Position numbers and translations under genes: made by a program. A DNA stretch of 64,000 nucleotides, from assembly GCF_002101965.1 (NCBI RefSeq), contig NZ_LQQA01000031.1, positions 1-64,000 of the forward strand. The letters run 5' to 3'. This document shows positions 8,147 through 16,485 of this stretch, one piece after another. Each line of letters starts with the position of its first letter. The first letter of the stretch is position 1. Source of the stretch: Mycolicibacterium wolinskyi. Lineage in GTDB: Bacteria > Actinomycetota > Actinomycetes > Mycobacteriales > Mycobacteriaceae. The notes under the pieces are model-generated. The model was not told where the DNA came from and ran no database searches. It saw only the letters and a program-made list of their open reading frames with translations.

Positions 8147-9580
8147 GTGTCCGAAGACCTTCAGACCGGCACCGCGGCCGGTGACGCCGGGCTGCGGCGC
8201 GGCGTGATGGGCGGCGGCGAACTCGCCGCGCAGGCCATCGCCAACATCGCCCCGAGTGCTGTCATCGCGTTCACCGCCGCCGCCATCTACACGACCGCGA
8301 GCAATGGCACCTGGATCTCGTTCGCACTCGCGACGGTCGTGATCCTGTCGGTCGGCTACTGCATATCGCAGTTCGCCAAACGGCGGTCCTCGGCCGGATC
8401 GCTCTACAGCTATGCCGCAACGACTTTGGGCCCGTTCGGGGCTTACCTGACCGGGGTGAGCCTGCTGATCGGCTGCTTCGGTATCGCGGCCGGATCGCTC
8501 AGCGGCTCGGTGGCCTACACCGCAACGCTGCTCAACCAGCTCGGCATTCCGGTGCAGGGACTCGTCGCCCAGATCGTGCTGGCCATCGTCCTCGGTGCCC
8601 TCGCGACGCTGTTCACCATTCGCGGCATCCGCCTGTCGGCACGCGTTTCGCTTGTGCTGGAACTGATTTCGATCTTCATCATCGCGCTGCTGCTCGTCGT
8701 GACACTGGTCCATCTGGGGTCTGACGCGTTCGACGCCGACCAGTTCGACCTGACCGGCGCCCAGCCGTCGGGCATCGCGGTCGGCATGGTGCTGGCGATC
8801 CTCGGGTTCGTCGGCTTCTCGAGCTCGGACGCCCTGGCCCGCGAGGCCAAGGATCCCTACCGTGCGGTGCCGCGCGCGATCATGTGGAGTGCGGCCGGCG
8901 TCGGCGTGCTCTACATCTTCGCCGCCTACACGCAGGTCGCCGCGCTCGGGCCCGCGCTCGGCGAATCCGCGCAGCCTCTCGACGACATCGCGACGCTGGT
9001 CGGTATGCCGACGTGGTTCAACCCGATCCTCAACTTCGGTATCGCCGCATCGTTTTTCGCCGTCGTCGTCGCACCCATGAACGTCATCGGGCGCATCCTG
9101 TACGTGATGGGAAAGGAAGGCGTGGTGCCGTCGGCGATCGGCCGCACCCACCCCACGCACCTGACCCCGCACCGCGCGCTGCTCACGGTCAGCCCGTTCG
9201 TCATCGCCGTGTCGATCGTGATGTACCTCAACGGCGTCGACCCGATGAACGTCGTCACCTGGGTGGACACCTACGGCACGTACGGCTACATGGTGGCGTA
9301 CGCCGCCGCGGCCCTGGCCGCGGTGAAGTTCCTGCGCAGCATCGACGCTCGCGTTCCGCTGGTGTGGCCTGCCGCCGTGGTGGCCATCGCATCGATGGCA
9401 TATGTGTTCTACGCCAACGTCTATCCGGTCCCGGCCTACCCGCTCAACGTCATCCCGTGGCTGTTCATCGCGACGGTGGCCGTCGCGCTCGCGTGGTACC
9501 TGATCCTGAGTCGCCGTTCACCGCACGTGATCTCGAGGATCGGGACCAGTGAGGTGGAGACGCTGGAAGGGATCGGCTGA
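8147..9580 (+). CDS. APC-superfamily amino acid/amine permease
   Basis: 477-residue permease with about 12 membrane segments. The N-terminal segment has the unwound-helix signature ANIAPSAVIAF near residues 29-39, typical of APC transporters, and later SSSDALAREAKDPYRAVPRA near 224-243 is the conserved FxGFE-like helix 6 region. It is co-directional with the alcohol dehydrogenase (18-base gap) and probably co-transcribed, so it likely supplies the pathway substrate. Confidence 0.9.
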   Translation: MSEDLQTGTAAGDAGLRRGVMGGGELAAQAIANIAPSAVIAFTAAAIYTTASNGTWISFALATVVILSVGYCISQFAKRRSSAGSLYSYAATTLGPFGAYLTGVSLLIGCFGIAAGSLSGSVAYTATLLNQLGIPVQGLVAQIVLAIVLGALATLFTIRGIRLSARVSLVLELISIFIIALLLVVTLVHLGSDAFDADQFDLTGAQPSGIAVGMVLAILGFVGFSSSDALAREAKDPYRAVPRAIMWSAAGVGVLYIFAAYTQVAALGPALGESAQPLDDIATLVGMPTWFNPILNFGIAASFFAVVVAPMNVIGRILYVMGKEGVVPSAIGRTHPTHLTPHRALLTVSPFVIAVSIVMYLNGVDPMNVVTWVDTYGTYGYMVAYAAAALAAVKFLRSIDARVPLVWPAAVVAIASMAYVFYANVYPVPAYPLNVIPWLFIATVAVALAWYLILSRRSPHVISRIGTSEVETLEGIG

Positions 9581-9581
9581 G

Positions 9582-10103
9582 TTAGCCGATCTGGAAGGTG
9601 GGCTTGAAATCCGACGGTTGTTCACCGATGACGAAGCTGCCGGCCGGGCTGATCACAAACCCGGCCTGGTTGCGCCCGTCGATGCACGCGGTCATCACGC
9701 CGTCGGTCCCGCAGCTCACGGTCTGGTAGCTGATGCGACTGTTCGGCGGCAGCGGCTTGGCCGCCCCGGCCGCGGCGAACACCGGGGCCGGGGAGCTGGC
9801 GAAGCCGGGAACACCCGGCCCGCCGCTCACCAGGTTGGCCCCGTTGGGGGCGGCGGGAATCGGTCCGCTGCAGCCGTAACCACCGGAGCGCTGCAGGACG
9901 CACGTGACGCCCTCAGGTGTGGCGAAGGCGTACCAGTTGTTGTCCATGACCGCGTATTCCGACGTCTTCACCGGTGCGAACGCGTTGACGTTCGGCACTA
10001 CCGGCGGGGGTGGCGGCGCCGGCTCTGCCGCCGCGACTCCGGGAACGCTCATGAAAGCCGCCCCCGCGGCGCTTACCAGGCCGATCAGCATTCTGCTCCG
10101 CAC
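9582..10103 (-). CDS. Conserved exported mycobacterial protein
   Basis: 173-residue protein with a Sec signal peptide (MRSRMLIGLVSAAGAAFMSVPGVAAA, cleavage near residue 26), then a proline run and a compact domain with four cysteines in CVLQ, YGCSG, VSCGTD and TACIDG, probably two disulfides. The pattern DNNWYAFATPEGVTC and NSRISYQTVSCGTDGVMTACI resembles small exported mycobacterial proteins of unknown function. It converges with the permease with almost no gap. Confidence 0.8.
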   Translation of the reverse strand: MRSRMLIGLVSAAGAAFMSVPGVAAAEPAPPPPPVVPNVNAFAPVKTSEYAVMDNNWYAFATPEGVTCVLQRSGGYGCSGPIPAAPNGANLVSGGPGVPGFASSPAPVFAAAGAAKPLPPNSRISYQTVSCGTDGVMTACIDGRNQAGFVISPAGSFVIGEQPSDFKPTFQIG

Positions 10104-10165
10104 GCGGTAACCCTAACCCGGCCCCAACAGCGGGGCCAACCGCTCTGGCGTCAATTACGGGACGC

Positions 10166-10465
10166 TCAGCCGCACTTCAGATCGACGTAGACCGTGGTGT
10201 AGCGGACCACTTCCTCGGTGTTGCCGCGCGGGGCCGCCCGCAACTCGGTGATGTCGCGGCCCGGACGGACCGCGCTGACGGTGCAGTTGTCGATCGAGCC
10301 GCTGCCGACCTTCGTCTGGATGACGCGGTAGCCCTCGGCTTGCAGATCCTTGATGGTCTGCTGCGCCGAGGTCTGACCTGTCGGTGCGGCGGCGGCCGGG
10401 CCGGCGAGTGCCAGTCCGGTGAGCGCCAGGCCGGCGGTGAGCGTCGCGATAACCGTTTTTCTCAT
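10166..10465 (-). CDS. Small exported protein of unknown function
   Basis: 99-residue precursor with signal peptide (cleavage after GPAAAA near 27). The mature part is about 72 residues with two cysteines (DNCTVSAV and the C-terminal LKCG), likely one disulfide. AAAGG precedes the ATG. The upstream 129 bases contain five AATTCA repeats and share a ten-base word with the promoter of the two-component system next door, so it may belong to that system's regulon. Confidence 0.82.
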   Translation of the reverse strand: MRKTVIATLTAGLALTGLALAGPAAAAPTGQTSAQQTIKDLQAEGYRVIQTKVGSGSIDNCTVSAVRPGRDITELRAAPRGNTEEVVRYTTVYVDLKCG

Positions 10466-10517
10466 GTTGCGAATTGCCTTTCTTATTCGACTGAACTTGC
10501 TTTCAGCCTAGGCGGAT

Positions 10518-10597
10518 AATTCAGGCAATTCCATCAATTCATATCGAACACATACGGTTATGTGGCAATCGAATTCAGGCCGAATTCAAAGAATTCA
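10518..10597. promoter_or_regulatory. Cluster of five AATTCA repeats upstream of the small exported protein
   Basis: AATTCA occurs at 10518, 10536, 10572, 10583 and 10592. The last three are spaced 11 and 9 bases apart on one face of the helix, as in tandem OmpR-type response-regulator sites. TTCATATCGA (10538-10547) also occurs at 12907-12916 in front of the response regulator. Confidence 0.5.
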
Positions 10598-12088
10598 CAG
10601 AGCCGGCACCTGCGGCGTCGAAACCCGCACTGACATGGGTATACGCACGGTAAACACCGTCTCGTCCGCGTCCGAGGCCACAGTCACGCTGCCTTTGTGA
10701 GCTTGAACAATCGACGCGACGATCGCGAGCCCCAGGCCGGTGCTCCCCAATTCACGCGAGCGCGATTTATCGGCCCGCACAAAACGCCCGAACAGGTTCG
10801 GCAACAATTCGGCGTCGATGCCCGGCCCGTCATCGGCGACGGTCAATTCGGCGTATTCACCATCGACGGCGAGCGTGATGGTGACCGTCACACCGGGCGG
10901 CGTGTGCATCCTGGCGTTCGTCAGCAGGTTGCTCACGACCTGATGCAGGCGGATGTGGTCCCCGCGGACCCAGACCGGCTCGTCGGGCAGCCGCGCCACC
11001 CACGTGTGCGTCGGCGCCGACACCGCGGCGTCGTTGACGACGTCGACGATCAGATCGCTGAGGTCGACGTCGTCGGTCTCCAAGTCCTGACCCTCGCCGA
11101 GCCGCGACAACAGCAGCAGGTCGCTGACGAGCACCGTCATCCGCCGCGCTTCCGCTTCGATGCGGGCGAGCGCGTATTCGGTGGTCGGCGGAAGGTTCGC
11201 GCTGTCCTGCCGGGTGAGTTCGGCGTATCCCTGGATCGCGGCCAACGGCGTGCGCAACTCATGGCTGGCGTCGGTGAGGAACTGCCGGGTGCGCCGGTCC
11301 GAGGCGGCGAGTTCGGCGAGCGCGCTGTCGACGTTCGCGAGCAGTTGGTTCAGCGTCTCGCCCACGATGCCGACCTCGTTGTCCGGATCGGTGTCCTTGT
11401 CGCGCACCCGAGCCGTGATCCGGTGATCGTCACCGTCGAGCCGCAGCGTCGCCACCTTGGCCGCGGTGGCCGCCACCCGGCGCAACGGCCGCAACGCGAA
11501 GCGCACCACCGCGATGGTCGCGACCGCCGTCACGATGAGCGCGACGATGATGATCACGGCAACCGTCACCGTCTTGCGGGCGATCATCAGGTTTGCGCTG
11601 TCCAGGGAAACGCCCGAGACCAGCACATCCCCGTCGCCGGCGGGCTGGCTGCACACCCGGTAGGAACCCAGCACCGGGAGCTTGATCGTGCGCGGCTCGT
11701 GCTGATCCCACGACTGTGCGTCGAGCGCCTTGACGACGGAATCGGGCGCGGGGTGCGGCTCGCCGTCGGAGAACATCGCCGATTGCACGACCTCGCCGTC
11801 GTGCAGCACCGCGATCAGGTTGCCCGGCGCCTGGCCGACGAACGCGGTGAGCGCTTCCTCATCCTTGGTGATCTGGTGCTTTTCCTCTTTTTCGCGGAGC
11901 TTGTCGTAGGAGTGACTGAACGCGGCCAGCGACCGCGACACCTCGGTGTCGCTCATCGTCGAGACGTAGGTGTGCAGGCTGTAGACCGACAGCACGCCGA
12001 CGGACAGCAGCACCACCGACACGATCGACGTCACCCCGAGCACGAGTTGCCTGCGCAGCGAGCGCGGCCACCATCGAGGGCCTGTCAT
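10595..12088 (-). CDS. Sensor histidine kinase, TrcS-like
   Basis: 497-residue membrane sensor. Transmembrane helices are at about 14-36 and 173-197 with a 135-residue extracytoplasmic sensor between them. HAMP follows to about 250. The HisKA phosphoacceptor is His276 in DASHELRTP. The ATP-binding domain has NLLTNARMHTPPG, DDGPGI and GSTGLGLAI. ATG 12088 overlaps the response-regulator stop by four bases (ATGA), so the two are co-translated. The pair resembles TrcRS of M. tuberculosis from memory; the signal is not evident. Confidence 0.93.
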   Translation of the reverse strand: MTGPRWWPRSLRRQLVLGVTSIVSVVLLSVGVLSVYSLHTYVSTMSDTEVSRSLAAFSHSYDKLREKEEKHQITKDEEALTAFVGQAPGNLIAVLHDGEVVQSAMFSDGEPHPAPDSVVKALDAQSWDQHEPRTIKLPVLGSYRVCSQPAGDGDVLVSGVSLDSANLMIARKTVTVAVIIIVALIVTAVATIAVVRFALRPLRRVAATAAKVATLRLDGDDHRITARVRDKDTDPDNEVGIVGETLNQLLANVDSALAELAASDRRTRQFLTDASHELRTPLAAIQGYAELTRQDSANLPPTTEYALARIEAEARRMTVLVSDLLLLSRLGEGQDLETDDVDLSDLIVDVVNDAAVSAPTHTWVARLPDEPVWVRGDHIRLHQVVSNLLTNARMHTPPGVTVTITLAVDGEYAELTVADDGPGIDAELLPNLFGRFVRADKSRSRELGSTGLGLAIVASIVQAHKGSVTVASDADETVFTVRIPMSVRVSTPQVPAL

Positions 12089-12867
12089 TGCACCGTGTCG
12101 GCGGGGCGCAACGTATAGCCCACGCCGCGCACGGTGTGGATCATCGGCTCGCGGCCGGCGTCCACTTTCTTGCGCAGATAGGAGATGTAGAGGTCGACGA
12201 TGCTCGACTTGCCGCCGAAGCCGTAATTCCACACCCGGTCGAGGATCTCGGCACGGCTCAGCGCCCGCCTGGGGTTGCGCATGAGAAAGCGCAGCAGCTC
12301 GAACTCTGTGACGGTCAACCCGATGGGCTCACCAGCGCGCGTCACCTCGCGGCTGGCCCCGTCGAGCACCATGTCCCCGACCTTGAGCACCTCGTCGGCG
12401 GGCGGCGTGGTGTGGCTCGACCTGCGCAGCAGACCGCGCAGCCGGGCCACGAGCTCCTCGAGGCTGAACGGCTTGGTCATGTAGTCGTCGGCGCCGGCCG
12501 TCAGACCGGACACGCGGTCCAGCACCGAATCGCGCGCGGTGAGAAACAGCGTGGGCGTGTAGCCGTCGGCCTCACGCACTCGTTGCAGAATCTGCAGGCC
12601 GTCGATATCGGGCAACATGATGTCGAGCACCACCACATCGGGCTCGGTCTCATCGAACTTGGTCACCGCGTCGTGTCCGTTGTGCGCGACGTCGACGGTC
12701 CAGCCCTCGTAGTGCAGCGCCATCTTGACCAGATTGGTCAGTGCCGGCTCATCGTCCACCAGCAACACCCGAATCGGCGAACCATCGGCGCGATGGATCC
12801 GCGGCAACTGGCCGAGGATGGCCTGCCGCGGTTGCTGAGAACGCGGGGATACCGACATCATCGTCAT
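12085..12867 (-). CDS. OmpR/PhoB-family response regulator, TrcR-like
   Basis: 260-residue regulator. The receiver domain (about 32-145) has the acidic pocket Asp38-Asp39-Glu40, phosphoacceptor Asp82 in LDIMLPD and the Lys of MTKPF. The winged-helix effector spans about 160-256, ending VDLYISYLRKKV and IHTVRGVGYTLRP. An N-terminal extension of about 30 residues is longer than usual, so a later start is possible. It forms an operon with the downstream kinase. Confidence 0.93.
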   Translation of the reverse strand: MTMMSVSPRSQQPRQAILGQLPRIHRADGSPIRVLLVDDEPALTNLVKMALHYEGWTVDVAHNGHDAVTKFDETEPDVVVLDIMLPDIDGLQILQRVREADGYTPTLFLTARDSVLDRVSGLTAGADDYMTKPFSLEELVARLRGLLRRSSHTTPPADEVLKVGDMVLDGASREVTRAGEPIGLTVTEFELLRFLMRNPRRALSRAEILDRVWNYGFGGKSSIVDLYISYLRKKVDAGREPMIHTVRGVGYTLRPADTVQ

Positions 12868-13347
12868 GATCCCATTGTGCGGAGCGCATAGTTACCTGTC
12901 ACGAAGTTCATATCGAGTTCTCAGGTAAACCCGTTGAATACAAACGATTATGACGTGGATCACCTTCAAGATCACTACGTGAGCCAACCCAGATTTGTTG
13001 CGATACAGAGCTTTTCATACGTATCCGTTAATTCTTGGTAACCACCGGTATTTCCGCGTGGGATGTTTTGCCTGCACAGCACCCTAATTCGCACCCTACG
13101 GGGTAGGCGCGAAGATTTGGGTTCTCTATGTGTCCGCCACGCTTCCTTGACGGGTTCAGAAATCGATAAATACTCTCGCCCACAGCAATTGGATGTTGTT
13201 TTACCGCAGCGGACCATAAGTCGACTTGTGTCGCGCTGTCGTGCAACGTCTTTCAACCACGTATCAGTGACAACGGTGTCAGCACACTGACCGGGCCCGC
13301 GACGACGCCTGCCCGGATGCCCACCCCACCCCGGACGGGAGCACGAG
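12868..13347. other. 480-base non-coding region of lower GC
   Basis: Lies between the response regulator (minus) and the SulP-carbonic anhydrase gene (plus). About 12900-13260 is clearly less GC-rich than the flanks, and the short open frames there show no protein-like composition. It holds TTCATATCGA (12907-12916) near the regulator start and a short hairpin CCTAC-GGG-GTAGG near 13096-13108. No known riboswitch is recognised. Confidence 0.5.
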
Positions 13348-15534
13348 ATGCAGCAAACGATTCCATTAAGAGACAGAGCCGAGGCGGTGTTGCGGTACGA
13401 CCTGCCCGCCTCGCTCGTGGTGTTCCTGGTCGCGCTCCCGCTGTCGCTGGGCATCGCGGTCGCTTCAGGCGCACCGGTGCTCGCCGGCATCATCGCCGCG
13501 ATCGTCGGCGGCATCGTCGCGGGCGCGCTGGGCGGGTCCCCGCTTCAGGTCAGTGGACCCGCCGCCGGGTTGACCGTCGTCGTCGCGGGACTGGTGTCGC
13601 AGTTCGGCTGGGCCGTCACGTGCGCGATCACCGTGTGTGCGGGCGTGCTGCAGGTGCTGTTCGGCCTCAGCCGGGTGGCGCGTGCCGCGCTGGCGATCTC
13701 GCCCGTCGTCGTGCACGCGATGCTGGCCGGCATCGGCATCACCATCGCGCTGCAGCAGGTGCACGTCCTGCTGGGCGGTAGCTCCAACAGCTCGGCGTGG
13801 GCGAACGTCACCGAGCTGCCCGGTCAGCTGATGTCCGCGCACGGTCCGGGGCTGTTCCTCGGCGTGCTGGTCATCGCCATTCTGGTGGGCTGGAAACGGA
13901 TGCCCGCGGCGGTACGCAAGGTCCCCGGCCCGCTGGTCGCCATCGTCGGCGTGACGGCGCTGAGCGTGCTGTTGCCGTTCAGCTCCATCCAGAACGTGCC
14001 CCGCATCCAGCTCGACGGGTCGCTGATCGACGCCATCGCGCTGCCGAGCCTGCCCGACGGCAACTGGGGCGCGTTCGCCGCGGGTGTGCTGACCGTGGCG
14101 CTCATCGCAAGCGTCGAAAGCCTGCTGTGCGCGGTGGCCGTCGACCGCATGCATACCGGACCGCGAACGAACTTCGACCGCGAGATGCTCGGCCAGGGTA
14201 CGGCCAACATGATCTCCGGCGCGGTCGGCGGCCTGCCCGTCACCGGCGTCATCGTGCGCAGCTCGTCCAACGTCGCCGCGGGTGCCCGCACCCGGGCGTC
14301 GGCGATCATGCACGGCGTCTGGGTCCTGGTATTCGCGTTGCCGTTCGCCGGGCTGGCCCAGTTGATCCCGACCGCGGCCCTGGCCGGCCTGCTGATCGTC
14401 ATCGGCTGCGAACTGGTCAAGCGCGCGCACATCGAAACCGCCCGGCGTACCGGCGATTTGGTGGTGTACGTGGTGACGGTCCTTGGCGTCGTGTTCCTCA
14501 ACCTGCTGGAGGGTGTGCTGATCGGGCTTGCCCTGGCGATCGCGCTGACCGTGTGGCGCGTGGTGCGGGCCAAGATTCACGCCGAGCCCGTCAGCGAGAA
14601 CACCTGGCGCGTCGTCGTCGAAGGCTCGTGCACGTTCCTGTCGCTGCCCAAGCTGACCAGCGCGCTGGCCACCGTGCCCACGGGCGCCAACGTCACCGTC
14701 GAGCTGTGCGTGGACTTCATCGACCACGCCGCACACCAGGCGATCGACGAATGGCAGCGCCAGCACGTGGCCACCGGCGGCACGGTCGACATCCATGACG
14801 TCGGCGCGGTCGAGATGGCCAGTGCTGTTGCGGGACCGCCGATCCGGGCATTCACGCCGTTCGACAAGCGGTCCGGTGTGGTGCCGTGGAGCTCGTGGCA
14901 GCAGCAGGAGAACTCGACGTCGGTGCTGGACGGGCTGGCGACCTACCATCGCCGCACCGCGCCGGTACTGCGTCCGCACATGAAGGAGCTCGAGCACGCC
15001 CAGCGGCCGGAGACGTTGTTCATCACGTGCACCGATTCGCGCATCGTGCCCAACGTCATCACCAGCAGCGGCCCCGGCGACCTGTTCACCGTCCGCAACG
15101 TCGGCAACATGATCCCGGCCGGCCAGACCGACGCTTCCATGGAGGCCGCGATCGCGTTCGCGGTCGACCGGCTTCATGTCAGCTCTATCGTGGTCTGTGG
15201 GCACTCCAGCTGCGGAGCGATGAATGCACTGTTGGGCAACATGCAACCTCGCGGTACGAGTGACGAGTATCTGAAAACCTGGCTGGCCGAGGGCAATCCG
15301 ACGCTGGAGGCCTTCGATGACGGGCGGCACCCGGTCGCTCGGTCGGCTGCGGCAGCCGGGTTCGGGTTGGTGGACCAGTTGTCGATGGTCAACATCGCGG
15401 TCCAGGTGCAGACCCTGCGCGAACACCCACTGGCCCAAGGGGTCAACGTGATCGGGCTGTTCTACGACATCCCCAGCGCGGGCGTCCTGCGGGTGACCCC
15501 GACCTACGTCGAAACCCTGGCCGACGCCGCGTAG
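13348..15534 (+). CDS. SulP-family anion transporter fused to beta-carbonic anhydrase
   Basis: 728-residue fusion. Residues about 15-410 are a SulP transporter with ten or more hydrophobic segments (early LPASLVVFLVALPLSLGIA). About 425-510 is a STAS-like cytosolic domain. About 530-728 is a beta-class carbonic anhydrase: zinc Cys and the Asp-Arg dyad in TCTDSRIVP (near 561-565), and His/Cys ligands in CGHSSCGAM (near 618-621). The fusion is known in mycobacteria (Rv3273-like). Coupling of CO2 hydration to the channel suggests bicarbonate transport. The reading frame is continuous across the junction. The start is preceded by GGGAGCACGAG. Confidence 0.94.
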   Translation: MQQTIPLRDRAEAVLRYDLPASLVVFLVALPLSLGIAVASGAPVLAGIIAAIVGGIVAGALGGSPLQVSGPAAGLTVVVAGLVSQFGWAVTCAITVCAGVLQVLFGLSRVARAALAISPVVVHAMLAGIGITIALQQVHVLLGGSSNSSAWANVTELPGQLMSAHGPGLFLGVLVIAILVGWKRMPAAVRKVPGPLVAIVGVTALSVLLPFSSIQNVPRIQLDGSLIDAIALPSLPDGNWGAFAAGVLTVALIASVESLLCAVAVDRMHTGPRTNFDREMLGQGTANMISGAVGGLPVTGVIVRSSSNVAAGARTRASAIMHGVWVLVFALPFAGLAQLIPTAALAGLLIVIGCELVKRAHIETARRTGDLVVYVVTVLGVVFLNLLEGVLIGLALAIALTVWRVVRAKIHAEPVSENTWRVVVEGSCTFLSLPKLTSALATVPTGANVTVELCVDFIDHAAHQAIDEWQRQHVATGGTVDIHDVGAVEMASAVAGPPIRAFTPFDKRSGVVPWSSWQQQENSTSVLDGLATYHRRTAPVLRPHMKELEHAQRPETLFITCTDSRIVPNVITSSGPGDLFTVRNVGNMIPAGQTDASMEAAIAFAVDRLHVSSIVVCGHSSCGAMNALLGNMQPRGTSDEYLKTWLAEGNPTLEAFDDGRHPVARSAAAAGFGLVDQLSMVNIAVQVQTLREHPLAQGVNVIGLFYDIPSAGVLRVTPTYVETLADAA

Positions 15535-15550
15535 CGGGTCCGCTCGGGTC

Positions 15551-15620
15551 CCCTTGCACCGCGAGCGACCGTGTTTGTACAGCGACACTCCGTGAATCGC
15601 GTACAAACCCGGTCGCTCGC
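15551..15620. repeat. 20-20-20 palindromic repeat, copy A
   Basis: Left arm GCGAGCGACCGTGTTTGTAC (15561-15580), 20-base loop, right arm GTACAAACCCGGTCGCTCGC (15601-15620), one mismatch. The flanking CCTTGCACC is shared with the other copies. It sits between convergent gene ends and may terminate both transcripts. Confidence 0.85.
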
Positions 15621-15629
15621 GCAGTGCCG

Positions 15630-16280
15630 TCAGGACTCCGGACGCCAGTCGAACGGGAAGTGCTTGCTCGACCCGCCGCGATACTCATGCGAGAAGTCGA
15701 AACCGACAGCCTCGTCCTTCTTGACCACGCCCCACGTGGCCACCTGACCCGGGCCCACCTCGGCGCCCGGAGCGTTGACCGTCGTCACCCGCTTGTTCGG
15801 ATCAGCCGTCGGCCCGGTCAGGGCCTCCACGCGAACATCGACCTTGCCCGGGATCTCGGCTCGCCAATACGCCAGGTCCTCAGCCGCATCGAATGTGATG
15901 GGGGCATACTCGATGCCCCGCAATTCACCGATGAGACTGCCGAACTCGCCGGGCCAGCCACCCTCATACCCGGTGAAGATCTGCTCGAGCGCATGGCGCT
16001 GGTCCGTATCAGCCTTGTCGTCGATGTAGAACATCAGCGACATCGTGGCGTCCGGGTCGCCGACCCACATGTTGCCCTTGAACTCGCCGATCGCGACCAC
16101 GCCGAGATCGCTGAGATCCGTTGCGCCGTAGTGGCCCTCGTGGATCTTCCAGACGAGCGTGAACAGGCAGTCGCCATGCGTGGGCTCCTGGGCAAAGCTG
16201 CATGGGCAAGGCAACTTGCAGCTGCACACATCGAACCATTCGCCCCGCAGAGACCAGTCCGTCGTGGTCGTCACCGTCAT
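15630..16280 (-). CDS. DUF1326 domain protein, probably copper-responsive
   Basis: 216-residue cytosolic protein of the DUF1326 family, function unknown. The N-terminus has a cysteine cluster, Cys19-Cys21 and Cys25-Cys27 (CSCKLPCPC), well suited to soft-metal binding. The rest (GECL-like GDCLFTLVW, FTGYEGGWPGEFGSL, EYRGGSSKHFPFDW) is the family fold. AGAGGAG precedes the ATG. Two 17-base CsoR-type palindromes lie directly upstream, so copper or another thiophilic signal probably controls it. No CsoR gene is in the window. Confidence 0.88.
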   Translation of the reverse strand: MTVTTTTDWSLRGEWFDVCSCKLPCPCSFAQEPTHGDCLFTLVWKIHEGHYGATDLSDLGVVAIGEFKGNMWVGDPDATMSLMFYIDDKADTDQRHALEQIFTGYEGGWPGEFGSLIGELRGIEYAPITFDAAEDLAYWRAEIPGKVDVRVEALTGPTADPNKRVTTVNAPGAEVGPGQVATWGVVKKDEAVGFDFSHEYRGGSSKHFPFDWRPES

Positions 16281-16298
16281 CGCTCGCTCCTCTCGTAT

Positions 16299-16315
16299 AT
16301 ACCCCTAGGGGGTAT
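16299..16315. promoter_or_regulatory. CsoR-like palindrome, proximal site
   Basis: ATACCCCTAGGGGGTAT, 18 bases upstream of the DUF1326 ATG. The TACCCC...GGGGTA form matches operators of CsoR-family copper and persulfide sensors. Confidence 0.7.
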
Positions 16316-16356
16316 CTGACGAAAGCGACGCTACACGGGTCCGGCGATGGGCACAA

Positions 16357-16373
16357 GTACCCCCAGGGGGTAT
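16357..16373. promoter_or_regulatory. CsoR-like palindrome, distal site
   Basis: GTACCCCCAGGGGGTAT, start-to-start 58 bases from the proximal site. Two sites of the same type in one promoter region argue against chance. Confidence 0.65.
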
Positions 16374-16403
16374 CTATCGGGGGCATCGAGGGCGCTGGAA
16401 CGG

Positions 16404-16473
16404 CACGAGCGACCGCGTAGGTACGCAGATCACGGTGTGTCGGCGTACAAACACGGTCGCTCGCGGTGCAAAG
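16404..16473. repeat. 20-20-20 palindromic repeat, copy B
   Basis: Left arm from CGAGCGACCGCGTAGGTAC (16406-16424), 20-base loop, right arm GTACAAACACGGTCGCTCG (16445-16463) followed by CGGTGCAAAG. The left arm is more diverged. It lies just downstream of htpX. Confidence 0.82.
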
Positions 16474-16485
16474 AAGCAAGAGAGG

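Noticed and set aside
12975..13514. Open frames in the gap before the SulP gene
   Set aside because: No hydrophobic pattern, signal peptide or family motif, poor start context, and overlap with the SulP gene.
13465..15606. 713-codon minus-strand frame opposite the SulP-carbonic anhydrase gene
   Set aside because: Shadow of the real gene in codon-position register; Gln/His/Arg/Asp-rich with no motif.
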